A stretch of DNA of 64,000 bases, from contig CAKKRJ010000017.1 of NCBI GenBank assembly GCA_919902775.1, forward strand, positions 20,495 to 84,494, read 5' to 3'. This DNA is from Burkholderiaceae bacterium (GTDB taxonomy: Bacteria; Pseudomonadota; Gammaproteobacteria; Burkholderiales; Burkholderiaceae_C). Position 1 is the first letter of the stretch. Every line of letters starts with the position of its first letter. A program made the translations under genes and the position numbers. The notes beneath the pieces were generated by a model. It had not been told where the DNA came from. It was given only the letters and a program-made list of their open reading frames with translations, and made no database searches. This document shows, in pieces, positions 17,545-27,044 of the stretch.

Positions 17545-18894
17545 TCACGCTTCGCTGCCAGGCAACAGCGCCTGTGCCTCGGGTTCGGGCAAGGCATCGA
17601 CCTGGCGCAAAGCCCGGTGCATCACATTGCTGCGCGTCTGGGCTTTGTCGAGCGTATTGAGCACGGTCTGGGTTTGCTCTTTGACCTTGGCCAGCACCTC
17701 ACCGAACTTACCGAACTCGGTCTTGACCGCACCCAACACTTGCCAGACTTCGCTGGAGCGCTTTTCCAGCGCCAAGGTCCTGAACCCCATTTGCAGCGCA
17801 TTGAGCATGGCCATCAAATTGGTCGGACCGGCCAGGGTCACGCGGTGTTCGCGCTGCAGGGTTTCCATCAGGCCGGGGCGGCGCAGCACCTCTGCGTACA
17901 GGCCTTCGGTGGGCAAGAACATGATCGCAAAGTCGGTGGTGTGCGGTGGCTCCAGGTATTTCTCGGCCATCGACTTGGCTTCCAGTCTGATGCGTGCTTC
18001 CAGCGCCTTGGCGCACAGCTCGGCCTGCACGGGGTCAGCGCGGCCTTGCGCTTCCAAGAGGCGTTCGTAGTCTTCGTTGGGGAACTTGGCATCGATCGGC
18101 AGCCAGACCGGATCGCCATGGTCCGATCGGCCCGGTAGCCGGATGGCAAAGTCCACCCGGTTTTTGTCGCCAGGGCGCGTGGCCACTTGCACGGCATATT
18201 GCTCGGGCGTCAGGACCTGTTCCAGCAAGGAGGCCAATTGGGCTTCGCCAAACATGCCCCGGGTTTTGACGTTGGTCAGCAGGTGCTTGAGGTCGCCCAC
18301 GCCCTGCGCCAGATGGTGCATTTCACCCAGTCCTTTGTGCACCTGCTCGAGCCGCTCGGCCACTTGCTTGAAGCTTTCGCCCAAACGGGCTTGCAGCGTG
18401 GCCTGCAGTTTTTCGTCCACGGTCTGGCGCATTTCGTCCAACTTGGCCGCGTTGCTTTGCTGCAGCTGGGCCAGCTGGGTTTCCATGGTGCTGCGCATCT
18501 CACTCAGGCGACGGGCATTGGCTTCGGACAAGGCATTGACCTGCTGGGCCAGACTGTCGGTCAGGCTTTTTTGCAACAGCGCCAATTGCTGGGCCAAGGC
18601 GTCGATTTGCTGGTTTTGTGTGCGCGTGGCTTCGGCACTTTGCTGCAACAGCGATTGCTGGAACAGCGTGAGCGTTTGCATGACTTCCTGCCGCCCTTGC
18701 ACGCCAGACTGGCTGATTTCGGTGCGCAGTTCGCGCTCCAGGCGCGCCGTCTGGTTTTGCAGGGCCTCGAACAACTGTGCTTGCTGGACGGCCTGCTCGG
18801 CACTGTGGTCGGGGGCTGGCCTGGATTTGAACAGCAAAACAAGCAACAGCAGCCCATTGAAAACCGCCAGCGCCAACAGCCAGTCCGTGTTCAT
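17545..18894 (-). CDS. rmuC: DNA recombination protein RmuC
   Basis: RmuC limits DNA inversions at short inverted repeats and is a predicted nuclease. The protein has 449 residues: one N-terminal membrane segment (LLALAVFNGLLLLVLLF), a long coiled coil at about 40-190 rich in Gln and Leu, and the conserved RmuC domain from about 200 to 420 with GDKNRVDFAIRLP and LPIDAKFPNEDY. The start overlaps the upstream dehydrogenase stop by ATGA. Confidence 0.93.
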   Translation of the reverse strand: MNTDWLLALAVFNGLLLLVLLFKSRPAPDHSAEQAVQQAQLFEALQNQTARLERELRTEISQSGVQGRQEVMQTLTLFQQSLLQQSAEATRTQNQQIDALAQQLALLQKSLTDSLAQQVNALSEANARRLSEMRSTMETQLAQLQQSNAAKLDEMRQTVDEKLQATLQARLGESFKQVAERLEQVHKGLGEMHHLAQGVGDLKHLLTNVKTRGMFGEAQLASLLEQVLTPEQYAVQVATRPGDKNRVDFAIRLPGRSDHGDPVWLPIDAKFPNEDYERLLEAQGRADPVQAELCAKALEARIRLEAKSMAEKYLEPPHTTDFAIMFLPTEGLYAEVLRRPGLMETLQREHRVTLAGPTNLMAMLNALQMGFRTLALEKRSSEVWQVLGAVKTEFGKFGEVLAKVKEQTQTVLNTLDKAQTRSNVMHRALRQVDALPEPEAQALLPGSEA

Positions 18895-19880
18895 GCGGCA
18901 GCGCCTGGCAAGGTGTTGAGCGGAGTGAGCGCCTGGCCACGGGTCAGGAAAGCCACCAGATTGTCGGCGGCCAGCTGGGCCATGGCGCGGCGTGTCTTGA
19001 CCGTGGAGCTGGCGATGTGGGGGGTGAGCACCACGTTGGGCACCTTCAACAAGTCCGGGTGCACCTTCGGTTCGCCCTCAAACACGTCCAGACCTGCTGC
19101 CGCAATTTGCCCTGCGGCCAAAGCCTTGGCCAAGGCCGCGTCGTCCACAATGCCGCCGCGCGCAATGTTGACCAAGGTGGCGGTGGGCTTCATCAAGGCC
19201 AGCTCGGCCGCGCCGATCGTGTGGTGCGATTCGGCGCTGTAGGGCACCACCAACATCACATGGTCAGCGGTTTGCAGCAGCTCTTGTTTGGACACGTAGC
19301 GGGCCTGACATTCGGCTTCCAGCGCAGGACTCAGGTGGCTGCGGTTGTGGTAGACCACTTGCATGCCAAAACCATGCGCTGCACGGCGGGCAATGCCCTG
19401 CCCGATGCGGCCCATGCCGATGATGCCCAGCGTGCTGCCATGGACCTCGGCCCCGGCAAACATGTCGTAGCTCCATTTGCGCCATTGACCAGCGCGCAAA
19501 AAATGCTCGCTTTCGGTGATCCGGCGGGCCGTGGCCATCAGCAGCGCAAAACCAAAGTCTGCGGTGGTCTCGGTCAGCACATCCGGCGTGTTGCTGGCCA
19601 CAACGCCTGCGGCCGTCATGGCCGGCACGTCAAAATTGTTGAAACCCACGGCTATGTTGGCCACGATCTTGAGTTGCGGGTTGGCCTGCAAGAGCGCCGC
19701 ATCGATGCGCTCGCTGCCCGTGGTCAAGGCGCCCACCTTGCCCTGCATGCGGCGGGTCAACTCGGCGGCAGTCCAAACCTCATCGGCCTGGTTGCTCTCG
19801 ACTTCAAACACCTGCGACAAGGCCTGCAAGACTTCAGGGAAGATGGCGCGGGCCACCAGAATGGAAGGTTTGTTCATCAT
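18891..19880 (-). CDS. D-2-hydroxyacid dehydrogenase (glyoxylate/2-ketogluconate reductase type)
   Basis: An NAD(P)H-dependent reductase of 2-keto acids. From the ATG at 19880 it has 329 residues; ATGs at 19895 and 19877 are also possible. The dinucleotide motif is GMGRIGQGIA, and the catalytic residues sit in NIARGGIVDD (Arg), GLDVFEGEP (Glu) and LTPHIASST (His). After the fold's second strand comes HNRS, which suggests NADPH preference. It overlaps rmuC by 4 bp and follows nhaD by less than 25 bp, so it is co-transcribed. Glyoxylate or hydroxypyruvate is the likely substrate, by family only. Confidence 0.88.
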   Translation of the reverse strand: MMNKPSILVARAIFPEVLQALSQVFEVESNQADEVWTAAELTRRMQGKVGALTTGSERIDAALLQANPQLKIVANIAVGFNNFDVPAMTAAGVVASNTPDVLTETTADFGFALLMATARRITESEHFLRAGQWRKWSYDMFAGAEVHGSTLGIIGMGRIGQGIARRAAHGFGMQVVYHNRSHLSPALEAECQARYVSKQELLQTADHVMLVVPYSAESHHTIGAAELALMKPTATLVNIARGGIVDDAALAKALAAGQIAAAGLDVFEGEPKVHPDLLKVPNVVLTPHIASSTVKTRRAMAQLAADNLVAFLTRGQALTPLNTLPGAAA

Positions 19881-19902
19881 ATCGTCGAGTTCCATGAGTG
19901 GT

Positions 19903-21186
19903 TCAGTGTGTCAACTGAAACTGAAAAATGTAAAAAGCAGCCCCAGCGAAATAACCTGCCAAAGCCCAAACGCTGATTTTCTTGACATACCAGACAAAAT
20001 CAATTTTCTCCAAGCCCATCGCTGCGACCCCAGCGGCTGAACCGATGATCAGGACCGAGCCACCGGTTCCGGCGCAATAAGCCAGAAACTCCCACAAGAA
20101 ACTGTCCGTTGGATGCTGCGACAGACTGTACATGCCCATGGATGCCGCCACCAAAGGCACGTTGTCCACCACAGCACTGACCAAGCCAATGATGATGACG
20201 ATCACATCCTGTCGTCCCACGGTCTGGTCAAACCACTGCGCCAGCGACGCGAGAACGTGCGTGTGCTCCAGTGTGGCCACCGACAACAAAATGCCCACAA
20301 AAAACAGCACGGCACTCATATCGATGCGGGTCAATGCACTGGCCAACGTCAGATGGGCTTTGGCCTCGTCTGGCTTGTTTTTGTGCACCAAATCCCCCAC
20401 CAACCACAACAAGCCCAAACCCAACAAAATGCCCATGAATGGCGGCAAATGTGTCAGCGCCTTGAACACAGGCACCGCCACCAGGATGCCCAGCCCCAAA
20501 AAGAACATCAAATTGCGCTCAGATGCCGGTGTATTGGTCAAATCCGCACGCTCTATGCGCGCTGGTGCCTTCACGCCGCGTCCACGCACCACATACGCCA
20601 TGGCGGCCAGTGGCACCAGCAAACTGATCAACGAGGCGACAAAAACCCCCTTCATGATTTCAAGCGCCGTGATCTGCCCGCCAATCCACAGCATGGTGGT
20701 GGTCACATCCCCAATGGGCGACCACGCTCCCCCAGCATTGGAAGCAATGACAATGGCGCCCGCAAAAAACAAGCGATCCTCGCGTTGATCCAGCAGTTTC
20801 TTCATCAACGAAACCATCACGATGGCCGTCGTCAAGTTGTCCAGCACCGCGCTGAGAAAAAACGTCACAAAACCAACCAACCACATCAAACCCGACAAGG
20901 AACGGGTCTTGATGCGCGAGGTGAGGATTTCAAATCCGTTGTGCGCATCCACCACCTCCACAATGGCCATGGCACCCATCAAGAAAAACACGATCTGGGC
21001 CGTCGACATCAGCGATTCACCCAATTGGTGACCCACTTGCTCAGCATCACTGTGGCCCAGTGCATAAATGGTCCAAAGCACGCCTGCGGCCAGCAAACCC
21101 GTGGCCGTTTTATTGATCTTCAGCGGATGCTCAAAAGCAATGGCCGCATAGGCCAAAACAAAAATAGCAATGAGTGCAGTCAGCAT
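19903..21186 (-). CDS. nhaD: Na+/H+ antiporter NhaD
   Basis: An inner-membrane sodium/proton antiporter of the ArsB/NhaD superfamily, 427 residues with about 12-13 membrane segments. Recognisable stretches are FFLSAVLDNLTTAIVMVSL and SNAGGAWSPIGDVTTTMLW near residues 110-170, and GLVSAVVDNVPLVAASMGMY near 340, which hold the paired Asp-Asn ion-binding motifs of the two repeats. It begins 1 bp after the pncB stop codon and is clearly in one operon with it, although there is no obvious metabolic link. Confidence 0.93.
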   Translation of the reverse strand: MLTALIAIFVLAYAAIAFEHPLKINKTATGLLAAGVLWTIYALGHSDAEQVGHQLGESLMSTAQIVFFLMGAMAIVEVVDAHNGFEILTSRIKTRSLSGLMWLVGFVTFFLSAVLDNLTTAIVMVSLMKKLLDQREDRLFFAGAIVIASNAGGAWSPIGDVTTTMLWIGGQITALEIMKGVFVASLISLLVPLAAMAYVVRGRGVKAPARIERADLTNTPASERNLMFFLGLGILVAVPVFKALTHLPPFMGILLGLGLLWLVGDLVHKNKPDEAKAHLTLASALTRIDMSAVLFFVGILLSVATLEHTHVLASLAQWFDQTVGRQDVIVIIIGLVSAVVDNVPLVAASMGMYSLSQHPTDSFLWEFLAYCAGTGGSVLIIGSAAGVAAMGLEKIDFVWYVKKISVWALAGYFAGAAFYIFQFQLTH

Positions 21187-21187
21187 T

Positions 21188-22396
21188 TCAAGCGCCTTTC
21201 AATACCGCAAGGGTTTCTGGAGCATCAATTTCAAACACCTGCTTGAGGTACGCCAGGTATTTTTCGTCATCGCACATGCCTTTTCCCGGGGTGTCCGACA
21301 ACTTGGCGACAGGCTGCCCGTTGCAGCGGGTCATCTTGATGACGATCTGCAGAGGCTCGTAGCCCAGGTCGTTGGTCAGGTTGGTGCCCACGCCAAAGGC
21401 CAGCTGGCAACGCCCCTGAAACTGCTGGTACAGCTCAATGGTGCGGGGAATGGTCAGGCTGTCGCTGAAGATCAGCGTCTTGGTCTTGGGATTGACCCGG
21501 TTGTGCTGGTAGTGCGCGATCATGCGTTCGCCCCAGCTGAACGGATCACCGCTGTCGTGGCGCGCGCCGTCAAAGAGCTTGCAAAAGAACAAATCGAAGT
21601 CGCGCAAAAAGGCGTTAAAACCGTACACATCGCTGAGCGCGATGCCCAGATCGCCCCGGTACTCCTTGGCCCACGACTCAAAGGCAAAAACCTGGCTGTC
21701 GCGCAAACGGGGGCCCAGCGCCTGACAAGCCTGCAAATACTCGTGCGCCATGGTGCCCAACGGGGTCAAGCCCAACAAATAGGCGTAATACACGTTGCTG
21801 GTGCCCGCAAACTGACCGGAGGGGCCGGTGCCCAAACGGGCCGACAAAACGCGCAGCACCTCCTCGTGCCAGGCCCTTGAAAAGCGGCGGCGCGTGCCGT
21901 AGTCGGCAATCTTGAGCGTCTCCAGACCCGGGCCTTGCAACTGGGCGATTTTGGTGTCCAGGCGACGGCGCCCCTCCATCAGGTCAGGTACCTTCTGGGT
22001 GTTGCGGAAATACACCTCGTTGACGATGGCCAGCACAGGTATTTCAAACAGGATGGTGTGCAGCCAGGGGCCTTGGATGGTGATGTCGATCTCGCCCGAA
22101 GGCAAGGCCGTGACCTGGATGTACTTTTCATTGAGCCTGAACAAGTCCAGGAAATCGACAAAGTCACTTTTGATGAAGCGCAGCGAACGCAGGTACTGCA
22201 ATTCGCCTTCCTTGAAACTCAGACTGCACAGGGAACGGATTTCCTGCCGGATTTCGTTGACAAAAGGCGCCAACGGCACACCCGGGTTGCGGCACTTGAA
22301 CTTGTATTCGACCTGCGCACCGGGAAACTGGTGCAGCACCACCTGCATCATGGTGAATTTGTACAAATCGGTGTCAAGCAGACTGGCGATGATCAT
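21188..22396 (-). CDS. pncB: Nicotinate phosphoribosyltransferase
   Basis: It makes nicotinate mononucleotide from nicotinate and PRPP in NAD salvage. The protein has 402 residues, the standard PncB length. Conserved parts include [13 protein letters not shown] at the start, [16 protein letters not shown] around the conserved His, [11 protein letters not shown], and [13 protein letters not shown]. It is 66 bp downstream of the ABC transporter genes and 1 bp ahead of nhaD. Confidence 0.95.
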   Translation of the reverse strand: MIIASLLDTDLYKFTMMQVVLHQFPGAQVEYKFKCRNPGVPLAPFVNEIRQEIRSLCSLSFKEGELQYLRSLRFIKSDFVDFLDLFRLNEKYIQVTALPSGEIDITIQGPWLHTILFEIPVLAIVNEVYFRNTQKVPDLMEGRRRLDTKIAQLQGPGLETLKIADYGTRRRFSRAWHEEVLRVLSARLGTGPSGQFAGTSNVYYAYLLGLTPLGTMAHEYLQACQALGPRLRDSQVFAFESWAKEYRGDLGIALSDVYGFNAFLRDFDLFFCKLFDGARHDSGDPFSWGERMIAHYQHNRVNPKTKTLIFSDSLTIPRTIELYQQFQGRCQLAFGVGTNLTNDLGYEPLQIVIKMTRCNGQPVAKLSDTPGKGMCDDEKYLAYLKQVFEIDAPETLAVLKGA

Positions 22397-22462
22397 GGTG
22401 TTTTGTCTCTGGCGGCTGGGGCCGCTCGTGTGTTGTTCAGTGTAAGTGATGGCCAGCGCAGC

Positions 22463-23119
22463 TCATGGCGCAAGCTGCAGGCGTCCGCTGGTCAACACCA
22501 GAACCCGGTCGGCATGCTCGGCCAGGATGTTGTTTTGCTCGGCCACCAACAGGCCCATGCCTTCGCCACGCAGTTGCAAAAGCGCCTCACGCAAAGCCTG
22601 CACCAGCACCGGTGCAATGCCCTCGCAGGGTTCGTCCAGCAGCAGCAGGCGCGGGCCGGTCATCAGGGTGCGGGCAATGGCCAGCATTTGCTGTTCGCCC
22701 CCGCTCATGTGGCTGGCGGGTCGGTGCAGCATCTGGGCCAGCACCGGAAAGAGCGCCAACACGCGGTCAAACCGCTGCGCCATGGCGGCTTTGGACGGGC
22801 CGCGCGCGGCAATCCACAGGTTGTCACGCACCGACAGCCCGGTGAACAAGCGCCGGTCTTCGGCCACAAAGCCCAAACCCGCCTGCGCCCGCCGATGGGC
22901 TGGCCAGCTGTCGATGCGCTGCCCCGCCCAGACGATCTGGCCCGACACCCGGGGGCCGATGCCGATCAAGGCCTGGAGCAAGCTGGATTTACCGGCCCCA
23001 TTGAGACCTTGCAACACCACCAACTCGCCCGCCTCGACCGCCAACGACACGTCGAACAGGGCTTGCGCCTGGCCGTACCAGGCGCTCAGCTGCGTCACGT
23101 CCAGCCGAAGATCAGACAT
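22463..23119 (-). CDS. Branched-chain-type ABC transporter ATPase (LivF)
   Basis: The second ATPase of a hydrophobic amino acid (HAAT) ABC importer. It has 218 residues from the ATG at 23119, which overlaps the LivG stop by 8 bp; the longer frame to 23242 lies inside livG. Motifs are Walker A GLNGAGKSSL, signature MSGGEQQMLAIARTL and Walker B LLLLDEPCEGIAP. The family carries branched-chain amino acids, amides or urea; substrate is not decided here. No periplasmic binding protein gene is nearby. Confidence 0.92.
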   Translation of the reverse strand: MSDLRLDVTQLSAWYGQAQALFDVSLAVEAGELVVLQGLNGAGKSSLLQALIGIGPRVSGQIVWAGQRIDSWPAHRRAQAGLGFVAEDRRLFTGLSVRDNLWIAARGPSKAAMAQRFDRVLALFPVLAQMLHRPASHMSGGEQQMLAIARTLMTGPRLLLLDEPCEGIAPVLVQALREALLQLRGEGMGLLVAEQNNILAEHADRVLVLTSGRLQLAP

Positions 23120-23972
23120 GGTCTGCCCCCTGGTTGCTTGGCTGTGTGGCAATTGCAGGCGTTGCCGGGCGGGCGATGAAGTCTGTGCCCAGATAGTGCT
23201 GCAACACCTGCGGGTCTTGCGCCACCGCTTCGGGCAGGCCATCGGCCACCAGGCGGCCTTGCATCAGCACCAGCACCCGGTCGGCCACGCCAAACACGGC
23301 GTCCATGTTGTGCTCGGTGTAGAGCACGGTCACGCCTTGCGAGGCCACTTGGCGCACCAGCGCCATCATGTCGGCGCGCTCGGCCAGGGCCAGCCCGGCG
23401 GCGGGCTCATCCAGCAGCAGCAAGGCAGGCTTTTGATTGGCATCAGAAGGGGGCAAGCCCGCCAGGGCCATGGCCAGTTCCAGGCGTTTTTTGTCGCCAT
23501 AGGGCAAATCGGCCACGGTGGCATGGGCCAACGCCTGCAAACCCGCTTGCGCCGCCAAGTGCATGGCCCGCTCGGGCTGGCGTTGACTCAAGCGGTCCCA
23601 CCAGGCCAGCGGCGCGGCATCGCGCAGCACCAACTGGATGTTTTGCAACACCGTCAGCGCCTCAAACGTCTGCGCCACCTGGAAAGTACGGGCCACACCC
23701 AGGCGCTGACGTTCGGCCGGTGGCTTGCCCAAAATCGGCTGGCCTTGCCACAACACCCTGCCGGCCGTGGGCACCTGCTGACCTGCCAGACAGGCAAAGC
23801 AGGTGGATTTGCCCGCGCCGTTGGGGCCAATCAGCGCCACGCACTGGCCTGAGGCCACGTCAAAATCCACCCCGTCCAGTGCGCGCACGCCGCCAAAATG
23901 CTTGCTCAGTCCGCGCACCTGCAATGCAGGCGATAGGGCGACCGAAGCGCGGACAGGCATCGGTTGGCTCAT
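23112..23972 (-). CDS. Branched-chain-type ABC transporter ATPase (LivG)
   Basis: The first ATPase of the HAAT importer, 286 residues from the ATG at 23972. Walker A is GPNGAGKSTC, Walker B is LLLLDEPAAGL and the H-loop is YTEHNMDAVF. The signature region reads LPYGDKKRLELAMAL in place of the usual LSYGQQR pattern, as in many LivG proteins. It overlaps the permease gene by ATGA and livF by 8 bp, so all three are translationally coupled. Confidence 0.92.
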   Translation of the reverse strand: MSQPMPVRASVALSPALQVRGLSKHFGGVRALDGVDFDVASGQCVALIGPNGAGKSTCFACLAGQQVPTAGRVLWQGQPILGKPPAERQRLGVARTFQVAQTFEALTVLQNIQLVLRDAAPLAWWDRLSQRQPERAMHLAAQAGLQALAHATVADLPYGDKKRLELAMALAGLPPSDANQKPALLLLDEPAAGLALAERADMMALVRQVASQGVTVLYTEHNMDAVFGVADRVLVLMQGRLVADGLPEAVAQDPQVLQHYLGTDFIARPATPAIATQPSNQGADHV

Positions 23973-25840
23973 GCTGCACGCCCTTTCGCCGGGTGCCATC
24001 GGGCCCACGCCTGTTGCACGCCGCCCAACACACCGCTGGGCGCAAGCACCATGACGGCCATGATCACCAAGCCCAAAACGCCGCGCCAATAGTCCATCCC
24101 CTGGCCCAGCTCGGCCCCGCCCCAGACCAGCAGCGCACTGCCCACGGCAGCGCCCCACAATTGGTGCACCCCGCCCAGCAAGATGACCAACAAGGCATCG
24201 ACCGACATGGCCACCGAAGCCACAGAAGGAAACACCGCCCCTTTGAACGCCGCCCACAAGCCCCCGGCCAGCCCCGCCAAAGTGGCGCTGCCCACAAACA
24301 CCTGGTAGCGCAAAGCCTGCACCGGCAAGCCGCTGGCAGCGGCCCGCAGCGGCGCATCGCGCAAAGCCTGCAAGGCCGCGCCCCGGCTCGAACCCGCCAC
24401 CCGCGCCATGCCCGCCAGCGCCAGCAAGCCGCCCACACCCAGCAGCGCATCCCACACCGGGCGCTGCTCGGCAGAGACCAAACGCAGGCCAATCAAACCG
24501 TTGTCACCGCCCGTCAGGCCCACCCATTGCGTGGCGCCCGCCCAGACCATTTGCGCCAAGGCCAACGACAACATGGCCAGGTACACGCCGCCGCTGCGCA
24601 CCACCAAGGCACCAAACACCAAGGCCACGGCCAGCGCCAGTGCCATGCCTGCCGCCAGGGCCATGAACATGCCGGCCCCCCCGTTCAGGTGCGCCAGCGC
24701 CGCGCCGTAGGCACCCAGGGCAAAAAATGCGGCATGGCCAAAGCTGACCAAACCGCCCAAGGCCATCATCCACTGCAGGCTCAGACCAAACAGCATCATC
24801 ACCATCACGTCTTCGGCCAGGCTGCGGCCGTAATCGCCCTGCCCCCAAGCCAGCAGCGTCAAGCCCACCCAGGCCGCCACTGCCACCGCCCGTCCCACAT
24901 GGCCTGCAGGCCACAGAGAAAACACCGGCACGCTTTCGCGCTGATCGCCATGCACCGCAGACCCGGCCAAGCCCTGAGGCCGCCAGACCAACACCACGGC
25001 CATGGTCAAAAACACCAGCACCAAGGTGGCTTGCGGGAAAAAGCTCAAGCCCAGCGCGTGGATGGTGCCAATCAACACCGCCGCCGCAAAGGCCCCGCCA
25101 ATGCTGCCCAGCCCGCCCGTGACCACGACCACAAAGGTCTCGACCACCACATTCACATCCATTTGCAAATGAGCGGGTTCGCGTGGCAACTGCAAGGCAC
25201 CGGCCAGCCCCGCCAGGCCGCAGCCCAGCATGACCACGCCCAGCATGAGTGGCCCAGGGTTGACGCCCAAGGCGTCCAGCATGTCGCGGTCTTGCGTGGC
25301 GGCCTTCACCCGCTGGCCCCACTGGGTGCGCGTGAGCAACAAATGCAAGCCCAGCCAAACCAGTGGCCCCAGCGCCAAAGTGAAAAGTTGCCAGGTCGGG
25401 AAAAACGACTCGCCCAAGGCCACGGCCCCTTTGAGGCCGGGGAAACGCGGCGCAAAAACCTCTTCAGGCCCAAAAAACCAGCGCATCGCGTCGTGCAACG
25501 CCAGCGTCAGGCCAAAAGTGGCGACCAGTTGGTACAGCTGTGGTGCATGGCGCATGCGCTTCAACAGCAGCACCTCGGTGAGGGCACCCAGCAAAGCGGC
25601 CAGGCACGCGCCCAACAGCATGGCGCTGGCATAGCCCCAGGCCGACTCGCCCCAGGCGGGCCACCAGCGGGTGACGGCGTGCGCCGACCACAATGCGCCC
25701 AGCATGAAAAAACTGCCATGAGCAAAGTTGACGATGCGGGTGACGCCAAAAATCAGCGTCAACCCGGAGGCCATCAAAAACAAGGTGGTGGCGTGGCTCA
25801 GGCCGTTGAGCAGTTGCAGCGCCAGTGCGTCGAATCCCAA
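23969..25840 (-). CDS. Fused LivH-LivM permease of branched-chain-type ABC transporter
   Basis: Both membrane subunits of the HAAT importer are joined in a single 623-residue chain. The N-terminal half (about 1-290) is LivH-like, with SGLTLIFGVTRIVNFAHGSF. The C-terminal half (about 310-600) is LivM-like, with ALGGLVSFGHAAFFALGAYG. The start codon is TTG at 25840, with AGGG about 10 nt upstream; no better start is visible. The order permease-LivG-LivF is tightly overlapped. The binding protein is missing from the window and must be encoded elsewhere. Confidence 0.9.
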   Translation of the reverse strand: MGFDALALQLLNGLSHATTLFLMASGLTLIFGVTRIVNFAHGSFFMLGALWSAHAVTRWWPAWGESAWGYASAMLLGACLAALLGALTEVLLLKRMRHAPQLYQLVATFGLTLALHDAMRWFFGPEEVFAPRFPGLKGAVALGESFFPTWQLFTLALGPLVWLGLHLLLTRTQWGQRVKAATQDRDMLDALGVNPGPLMLGVVMLGCGLAGLAGALQLPREPAHLQMDVNVVVETFVVVVTGGLGSIGGAFAAAVLIGTIHALGLSFFPQATLVLVFLTMAVVLVWRPQGLAGSAVHGDQRESVPVFSLWPAGHVGRAVAVAAWVGLTLLAWGQGDYGRSLAEDVMVMMLFGLSLQWMMALGGLVSFGHAAFFALGAYGAALAHLNGGAGMFMALAAGMALALAVALVFGALVVRSGGVYLAMLSLALAQMVWAGATQWVGLTGGDNGLIGLRLVSAEQRPVWDALLGVGGLLALAGMARVAGSSRGAALQALRDAPLRAAASGLPVQALRYQVFVGSATLAGLAGGLWAAFKGAVFPSVASVAMSVDALLVILLGGVHQLWGAAVGSALLVWGGAELGQGMDYWRGVLGLVIMAVMVLAPSGVLGGVQQAWARWHPAKGRAA

Positions 25841-25869
25841 ACCAGGCCCTTGCGATCAGAAATAAAAAG

Positions 25870-26607
25870 TCACTCCACCCAGTGGGTGAAGTCTTGCGCC
25901 GACACGCGGGTGGTCTGGAAGGTGTTGACCAGGGCCGATGCGTCGGCATAACCCAGCGCCATGCCGCACACCACCATTTCGTTGTCGCCCGCGCCCACAT
26001 GGTGCAAGATGATTTTGGAAAAACCGTTCCACGCCGCTTGCGGGCAGGTGTGCAGGCCACGCGCGCGCGCAGCCAGCATGATGCTTTGCAAGAACATGCC
26101 GTAGTCGAGCAAGCTGCCCCGGCCCATGACTTTGTCGATGGTGAAAATCAGGCCCACAGGGGCATCGAAAAAGCGGAAGTTTTGCTGATGCTGCGCGTGC
26201 ATGCGGTCTTTGTCGCCCTTGCCGATGCCCAGCACGCCATACAGGCCAAAGCCGCATGCGCGGCGGCGGTCGATGTAGGGGCTGACCCATTTTTCAGGGT
26301 AATAGTCGTAAGACTCGGCGTAGTCAGCGGCCAGCGCCGGGTTGGCGCCGATGGCATCGTGCGCGGCGCAGGTCTTGGCCACCAGCGCGTCACGTTGGGC
26401 GCCTTGCAACACATAGACCTTCCAGGGCTGGGTGTTGGTGCCGCTGGGCGCGCGGGCCGCCACTTGCAGCACTTCTTCCAGCACGCTGCGTTCCACCGCC
26501 TGGGGTAAAAAAGCGCGGGCCGAAAAACGGCTCAAGATGGCGGTGTCCACGCTGGCCGCATCGCTCACGCGGGCGCTGACTTGTTGCTCGATGTGGGGAA
26601 TGCTCAT
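25870..26607 (-). CDS. Nitroreductase-family FMN oxidoreductase
   Basis: A 245-residue NAD(P)H:FMN oxidoreductase of the nitroreductase fold. FMN-contact elements are RFSARAF near residue 27, APSGTNTQPWKVYV near 53-66, and the C-terminal region CGMALGYADASA. It overlaps the thioesterase upstream by 4 bp and precedes the fused permease by 29 bp, which suggests a shared transcript. Natural substrate is unknown, as in most of this family. Confidence 0.88.
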   Translation of the reverse strand: MSIPHIEQQVSARVSDAASVDTAILSRFSARAFLPQAVERSVLEEVLQVAARAPSGTNTQPWKVYVLQGAQRDALVAKTCAAHDAIGANPALAADYAESYDYYPEKWVSPYIDRRRACGFGLYGVLGIGKGDKDRMHAQHQQNFRFFDAPVGLIFTIDKVMGRGSLLDYGMFLQSIMLAARARGLHTCPQAAWNGFSKIILHHVGAGDNEMVVCGMALGYADASALVNTFQTTRVSAQDFTHWVE

Positions 26608-27044
26608 GTCAAAGTCTCCAGATAGGCTTTCAATGCGGGGGGCAAGGGCACGGGGCGGCGGGTTTCGCGGTCCACATACACATGGACGAAATGACCGCGG
26701 GCGGCGGTCATCTCTTCGCCTTGGGCGAACAAGCCCACCTCGTAGCGCACGCTGGAGGTGCCCAGCTTGGCCACACGGATGCCCGCGTCAATGGTTTGGG
26801 GGAAGGCCAAGGGTGCAAAGTAAAAACACTGTGTTTCCACCACCAGACCGATGGTGCTGCCCGCGTGGATGTCCAGCACACCCTGCTCGATCAGGGTTGC
26901 ATTCACGGCCGTGTCGAACCAGCTGTAGTACACCACGTTGTTCACATGGCCATAAACGTCGTTGTCCATCCAGCGGGTGCTGATGGCGCGAAACGCGTGG
27001 TAGCTGCTGCGGGTGTCGGCTTGGGGTTTGGCAGGCGTGTTCAT
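26604..27044 (-). CDS. Acyl-CoA thioesterase (4-hydroxybenzoyl-CoA thioesterase/YbgC type)
   Basis: A single hotdog-fold protein of 146 residues. The motif DNDVYGHVNNVVYYSWFDTA near residues 31-50 has the catalytic Asp of this subgroup and is diagnostic. It hydrolyses some acyl-CoA, chain length unknown. Both ends overlap neighbours by 4 bp (deacetylase upstream, nitroreductase downstream), so the three genes are one coupled unit. Confidence 0.9.
   Translation of the reverse strand: MNTPAKPQADTRSSYHAFRAISTRWMDNDVYGHVNNVVYYSWFDTAVNATLIEQGVLDIHAGSTIGLVVETQCFYFAPLAFPQTIDAGIRVAKLGTSSVRYEVGLFAQGEEMTAARGHFVHVYVDRETRRPVPLPPALKAYLETLT

Noticed and set aside
23720..25951. 743-residue plus-strand ORF opposite the ABC permease
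   Set aside because: It is antisense to the fused LivH-LivM gene, very rich in Gln, His and Arg, with no known domain.
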